From Streptomyces dioscori (GTDB taxonomy: Bacteria; Actinomycetota; Actinomycetes; Streptomycetales; Streptomycetaceae), in contig NZ_KZ679039.1 of the NCBI RefSeq assembly GCF_003024195.1, forward strand, positions 62,001 through 126,000: DNA of 64,000 bases. Direction: 5' to 3'. Made by a program: the position numbers and the translations under genes. The first letter of the stretch is position 1. Each line of letters begins with the position of its first letter. Below are positions 60,614 to 64,000 of the stretch, in pieces. The notes beneath the pieces are model-generated. The model had not been told where the DNA came from and did no database searches. It worked only from the letters and a program-made list of their open reading frames with translations.

Positions 60614-61816
60614 TCAAGCATGCTTGAGGTCAAGGCCTGCCCTGGTGGGGATCTTGAAGGCCAGGGACACCGCCTCCAGCGCGCTGTTGAACGACACCTC
60701 GGAGAGCACGCCCGGAGCGGCCACCTGGTCGCCCGCGAGGTAGACGTCGTCGCCGCGGTCCACGTGCGGGCGGTCGCGCCAACTCGTGCCGGGCAGGTCG
60801 ACGGCGCCCGTGCGGCCGTTCGCGAGCGCTTCGCGGCGGTACGTGACCCGGTCGCGCCAGGTCGGGAGGGCGAGGTCGAGGAGCCGCTCGGCGCGGGCGA
60901 TGCCGTCCGCGCGTGACGCGTGCGGGCCGATCGGGAACTGGCCCTGGAGGAGCTGTTCGCCGGGTGGGGCAAGGGTGCGGTCCTGGGCCGTGAAGCGCTC
61001 GATCCAGCCGGGGGCGTCCAGGTCGGAGACGGCGAACGCGTCGCCGCGATGGGTGCGGACGGCCAGGTCGAGCAGGGCCGTGCGGCCGCTCGGCCAGGTC
61101 AGGGAGTTGTCCCGGAGCAGGGTGCGGGCCGCGTCGAGGGAGGTGGCGACGATGACCGGGCCGTGGCCGGCGGGGAGGGCGTCGAGGGTGTCGACGCGGG
61201 CGAGGGTCTCCACCCGTACGCCGAGGTTCCAGGCGCGGGCCGCCATCCTGTCGATCACGCTCGCCCAGCCGCCGCGGGGGTAGTGCGCCTCCGGAGGCAA
61301 CTTCGTCGCGCGGCGCAGGCGTTCCTGGACGAAGGCCGCGGAGAGCGTGCCGGGGGCGTGGTGGAAGAGGGCGACCGCGGAGTAGTGGGCCGCGGCGGTC
61401 GCTCCCTCCTCGCCCGCGATGCCTGTCGCCCAGGTGGTGAAGTCCTGGTCGATGGGAGCCTGTTGGGGTGTGCGGCGCAGGAGTCTGAGCATGGCGAGGG
61501 GCGGGGTGCGGCGCAGGGCGCCCCTGTGGTGGAGGCGGAGGCGGGTCGCTTCCAGGGGTGGGAGCGGGGCCAGTTCGCCGAGGAGGCCGCGCTGTTCGAG
61601 CCAGGTCCAGTGGGGGCCGCGCCTGTAGAGGGCGTGGGGGCCCTCGTTGGTCTTGTACGGGCCCTCGGCGGTGCGGGCCCGGCCGCCGAGGGTGTGGTGG
61701 GCCTCGTACACGGTGACCCTGGCGCCTGCTTCCGCGGCGGTGATGGCGGCGGTGAGGCCGGCGAAGCCGCCGCCGATGATGCTGAGGTGGGAGGTGAGGT
61801 GCGGTTTGGGGTGCAT
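60614..61816 (-). CDS. FAD-dependent amine-oxidase/desaturase-like protein
   Basis: 400 residues. LSIIGGGFAGLTAAITAAEA (FAD motif), an amine-oxidase/phytoene-desaturase-type fold, and DVYLAGDQVAAPGVLSEVSF (second FAD region). Substrate could be a carotenoid, amine or other; a carotenoid role is not supported by neighbours. AAGGTGAGA precedes the ATG. It leads the small operon with the quinone oxidoreductase. Confidence 0.75.
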   Translation of the reverse strand: MHPKPHLTSHLSIIGGGFAGLTAAITAAEAGARVTVYEAHHTLGGRARTAEGPYKTNEGPHALYRRGPHWTWLEQRGLLGELAPLPPLEATRLRLHHRGALRRTPPLAMLRLLRRTPQQAPIDQDFTTWATGIAGEEGATAAAHYSAVALFHHAPGTLSAAFVQERLRRATKLPPEAHYPRGGWASVIDRMAARAWNLGVRVETLARVDTLDALPAGHGPVIVATSLDAARTLLRDNSLTWPSGRTALLDLAVRTHRGDAFAVSDLDAPGWIERFTAQDRTLAPPGEQLLQGQFPIGPHASRADGIARAERLLDLALPTWRDRVTYRREALANGRTGAVDLPGTSWRDRPHVDRGDDVYLAGDQVAAPGVLSEVSFNSALEAVSLAFKIPTRAGLDLKHA

Positions 61817-61950
61817 GGGGTTCTCACCTTTTCGGTGGGTGGTGGGGTGTGCTGCGGTGTCCTTACGACTCGTAGAGGGCTCGGAATGTGACATGCGGGG
61901 CTTTTTGGCTGGTCAGGGAGGGTGTCAGTGGTGGGGTGCAGGATGGGGGG

Positions 61951-62652
61951 ATGGTGAGCAGAGCGGCGAAGGCCGGTTCGAAGGCGGGCGCGGGGGTCAA
62001 GGGTGCGCGGCGGCCGGAGGTGCGGCTGCCGTCGTTGGAGTCGTACGGGGGTGGGGAGCTGGAGCCCGACGGGGACTATGACGGGCTGCTGTTCGGCGAG
62101 CTGGATTTCGTGGGGCAGGACGGCGGGGGTGCGCGGTTCATGGACTGCGCGCTGACGGGGTGCGCGGTCGATGAGACGCGGCTGCATCATGCGCGGGTGC
62201 TGGATTCCGTGCTCACCGGGTTGCGGGGGGTGGGGACGGACTTCGGGTCGGCGACCTTCCGGGATGTGGAGGTGGTCGATGCCCGGCTGGGCGGGGTGCA
62301 GATGCATGGGGCCGTGCTGGAGCGGGTGGTCTTCCGTGGGGGGAAGATCGACTACCTGAATCTGCGGGAGGCGCGGATCCGGGACGTGGTGTTCGAGGGG
62401 TGTGTGCTGGTCGAGCCGGACTTCGGGGGTGCTCGGCTGGAGCGGGTGGAGTTCGTGGACTGTGTGCTGAAGGGGGCGGACTTCAGCGGGGTGTCGTTGA
62501 CGGACGTGGATCTGCGGCGGGCGGCCGAGGTGGGGTTCGCGCGGGGGGTCGATCGGCTGGCGGGGGCTGTGATCAGTCCGGCGCAGTTGTTGGATCTGGC
62601 GGGGGTGTTTGCTGCGGAGGTGGGGGTTCGGGTGGTGGGGGTTGAGGTGTGA
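61951..62652 (+). CDS. Pentapeptide-repeat protein
   Basis: 233 residues. From about residue 60 on it is built of A(D/N)LxF-like units (LDFVGQDGGGARFMDCALTG, then CAVDETRLHHARVLDSVLTG), the pentapeptide-repeat beta-helix. Some members mimic DNA and inhibit gyrase, others are structural; the target here is unknown. The Lys/Arg/Gly-rich N-terminal ~30 residues may be a linker. GGATGGGGGG precedes the ATG. Confidence 0.75.
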   Translation: MVSRAAKAGSKAGAGVKGARRPEVRLPSLESYGGGELEPDGDYDGLLFGELDFVGQDGGGARFMDCALTGCAVDETRLHHARVLDSVLTGLRGVGTDFGSATFRDVEVVDARLGGVQMHGAVLERVVFRGGKIDYLNLREARIRDVVFEGCVLVEPDFGGARLERVEFVDCVLKGADFSGVSLTDVDLRRAAEVGFARGVDRLAGAVISPAQLLDLAGVFAAEVGVRVVGVEV

Positions 62653-62696
62653 GGGTCCCTGCGGGGGGTTTGACGGGGGTTGGGACGGTGGGGGGT

Positions 62697-62822
62697 GGGA
62701 GCGGGCCGTGCCGGTACGTCGAGTCCGCCGCCCCCGTGCATACGGCCCTTCGTTGGAGGGTCTGACTTTTTTGCGGGAGCCGTACGCGGCGGACTTTCGA
62801 CGTACCGGCACGGCCCGCTCCC
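62697..62822. repeat. Long inverted repeat with 26-bp perfect arms
   Basis: Arms 62697-62722 and 62797-62822 are exact complements. Inside them GTCCGCC (62723) and GGCGGAC (62788) extend the pairing. Total span 126 bp with no gene between. The arms contain GGCCGTGCCGGTACGTCGA. It could be a MITE-like element, a bidirectional terminator or a folded RNA. Confidence 0.75.
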
Positions 62823-62944
62823 GGGTGTCGTCGCCGGGTGCCGGCCGTCGTCTTTCAGCCCGTACGGCGTTCGGCGGCTGTCTGTCTTGCGGTCCGTTTG
62901 GGTTTTGCGCGTTCGCCTGTTGGCTGGGGTGGCGGTCGTCGTTC

Positions 62945-63011
62945 TTCAGCCCGTCCGGCGTTTGAGGACGAGGCCGTTCAGGCCGGTGGGGGGTCTGGGG
63001 GCGCAGCCCCC
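62945..63011. repeat. Family B repeat, inverted single copy
   Basis: TTCAGCCCGTCCGGCGTTTG and the following bases are the inverse of the block at 28191-28264, including the CGAGGCCGTTCAGGCC and G-rich extensions. A partial extra copy (TCTTTCAGCCCGTACGGCG) is at 62851-62869. Confidence 0.75.
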
Positions 63012-63023
63012 AGGGCGTCCGGC

Positions 63024-63563
63024 TCAGGGGAGTCTGGGGAAGCGGGCTTCCAGGTTCCAGATGGCCGGGTTGTCCCGGAGCCCCTCGTGGAGGTCTGTGA
63101 GGTCGGCCAGGACGTCGTGGAGGAAGTCCCGTGCCTCGCGGCGCAGTTCGGTGTGGGAGAAGGTGAGCGGGGGCTCCTCCACCGGCATCCAGTCCGACTC
63201 GATGTCCACCCAGCCGAAGCGGCGCTCGAAGAGCATGCGGTCGGTGGACTCGGTGAAGTCCAGTTCGGCGCGCTGGGGGCGGGATGCCCTGCTGCCCATG
63301 GGGTCCTGGTCGAGTTGTTCGACGATGTCGCACAGGGCCCAGGCGAAGTCGAGCACCGGCACCCATCCCCAGCCTGTGGACAGCTCCCTGTCCGCCTTCG
63401 TGTCGGCGAGGTAGACGTCTCCGCAGAACAGGTCGTGGCGCAGGGCGTGGACGTCCGCGCGGCGGTAGTCGGTCTGCGGGGGGTCCGGGAAGCGGGAGGA
63501 GAGGGCGTAGCCGATGTCGAGCACGTGGGTGATGGTGTCACGCCGTTCTAGGATCGCCCCCAT
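63024..63563 (-). CDS. Hypothetical protein
   Basis: 179 residues, mostly helical and acidic. RRADVHALRHDLFCGDVYLA and LDFAWALCDIVEQLDQD look conserved but match no family I recognise. ATG 63563 is the reverse strand of the CATG that also starts the M1 peptidase gene, so the two starts physically overlap. No ribosome site or -10 box is evident for this direction. Confidence 0.6.
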   Translation of the reverse strand: MGAILERRDTITHVLDIGYALSSRFPDPPQTDYRRADVHALRHDLFCGDVYLADTKADRELSTGWGWVPVLDFAWALCDIVEQLDQDPMGSRASRPQRAELDFTESTDRMLFERRFGWVDIESDWMPVEEPPLTFSHTELRREARDFLHDVLADLTDLHEGLRDNPAIWNLEARFPRLP

Positions 63564-64000
63564 GCCCCGGTCTGCTCGCTTTGGTCTTGTTGTTGTTTTG
63601 CTGGCCTGCCTGCTGGTCGGTTGTGATGGGGGTGTGGAGGGTGTCGCGGGGGGCTCCGGGGTGCGGGATCCGTACTTTCCCAAGGCGGGGAACGGAGGGT
63701 ACGACGTCACGCATTACGGGCTCACGCTCGACTACGAGCCGAAGTCCCGGCGGCTGGTGGGGGAAGCCGAGATCCGGGCTCGGGCGGAGCAGGATCTCAG
63801 CGCGTTCAACCTTGATCTGAAGGGGATGGACGTGCGCTCCGTCGAGGTGGACGGGGAGCCGGCTCGGTTCAATCGCAGTGGTGATCATGAGCTGACCGTT
63901 CGGCCGCGTAGGGATCTGGACGGCGGGGATTCCTTCGTGGCGGTCGTGCGCTACGAGGGCGTGCCGGAGGTCGTCACCGATCCCGATGGGTCGGAGGAGG
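63562..64000 (+). CDS. Lipoprotein M1-family metallopeptidase (partial, cut by window end)
   Basis: The frame runs off the right edge after 146 codons. A lipoprotein signal with lipobox LVGC (Cys21) is followed by the opening of the M1 aminopeptidase N-terminal domain: PYFPKAGNGGYDVTHYGLTL and DLKGMDVRSVEVDGEPARF. The catalytic HEXXH lies beyond the window. TAGGAT at 63549-63554 is 7 nt before the ATG, supporting this start. Likely a secreted or anchored aminopeptidase. Confidence 0.8.
   Translation, partial: MPRSARFGLVVVLLACLLVGCDGGVEGVAGGSGVRDPYFPKAGNGGYDVTHYGLTLDYEPKSRRLVGEAEIRARAEQDLSAFNLDLKGMDVRSVEVDGEPARFNRSGDHELTVRPRRDLDGGDSFVAVVRYEGVPEVVTDPDGSEE

Noticed and set aside
61255..63366. 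A 703-codon minus-strand frame spanning the desaturase and pentapeptide genes
   Set aside because: It crosses known genes on both strands and an intergenic inverted repeat; it is a composition artefact.

Overview
The window is a piece of a Streptomyces chromosome core. G+C is high throughout and codons overwhelmingly end in G or C. GTG starts and four-base GTGA/ATGA stop-start overlaps are common. The order of recognisable genes (nur, ygfZ, dtd, rsiG, devA/devB, mshA, gpmA, phoU/phoR-phoP, carD, ispD-ispF, cysS, rlmB, msiK) matches, as I recall it, the S. coelicolor SCO4175-SCO4240 interval. Several blocks are also shared with mycobacteria: an XRE regulator with HbhA and DUF2516; MshA with YbjN; and Gpm with SenX3-RegX3, CarD and IspD/F. 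There are no phage, transposon or CRISPR signs. The only RNA gene seen is tRNA-Thr(UGU).

Layout. 1-7.4 kb: the tail of an upstream gene, small membrane and DsrE proteins, three translationally coupled anchored proteins, a 33-aa membrane peptide, a nitrobindin-like protein, the nickel regulator Nur, YgfZ, Dtd and RsiG, the c-di-GMP-loaded anti-sigma factor of sporulation sigma factor WhiG. 7.8-14.5 kb: an expanded dev locus. It has three DevA-type GntR regulators sharing one C-terminal sensor domain, two ~61-aa membrane proteins transcribed divergently from the first two regulators across AAGTTGG-type operators, two DevB-type HAD phosphatases and an APH-like kinase. 14.5-20.8 kb: a TetR regulator next to a HelD/HelR-type RNA polymerase recycling helicase, an F420-type reductase fused to hemerythrin, and a carboxymuconolactone decarboxylase coupled to an ECF41 sigma factor. 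20.9-28.1 kb: GNAT, XRE-HbhA-DUF2516, a receiver-PP2C phosphatase, an NlpC/P60 endopeptidase and a methyltransferase. 28.5-36.1 kb: mshA (mycothiol), YbjN, a Tat-exported beta-helix protein, AraC, DUF2000, MFS and gpmA. 36.2-39.1 kb: a less conserved stretch of small hypotheticals, an AAA kinase and a small HAD. 39.2-46.7 kb: a secreted beta-propeller/CWB2 protein, a Cys-rich micro-protein, the phosphate regulon control genes phoU and phoR-phoP, a lipoprotein and carD. 47-52.9 kb: ispD-ispF, cysS, rlmB and a DoxX-like membrane protein. 53-64 kb: a sugar nucleotidyltransferase, msiK (shared ATPase of sugar importers), tRNA-Thr, assorted redox and hydrolase enzymes, an antibiotic-kinase-like protein, a pentapeptide-repeat protein and the start of a lipoprotein M1 metallopeptidase.

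Regulatory reading. About twenty genes have a TANNNT -10 box 6-8 nt upstream of the start codon, which is the actinobacterial signature of leaderless transcripts. This pattern fixes many start calls below. The phoU-phoR gap holds a duplicated array of 11-nt PHO-box units. Perfect palindromes lie upstream of devE, devA, the XRE gene, msiK and the helicase. Many convergent gene ends are closed by long hairpins, some belonging to two repeat families typical of Streptomyces intergenic DNA.

All assignments come from reading the sequence and from memory of families. No search was run.
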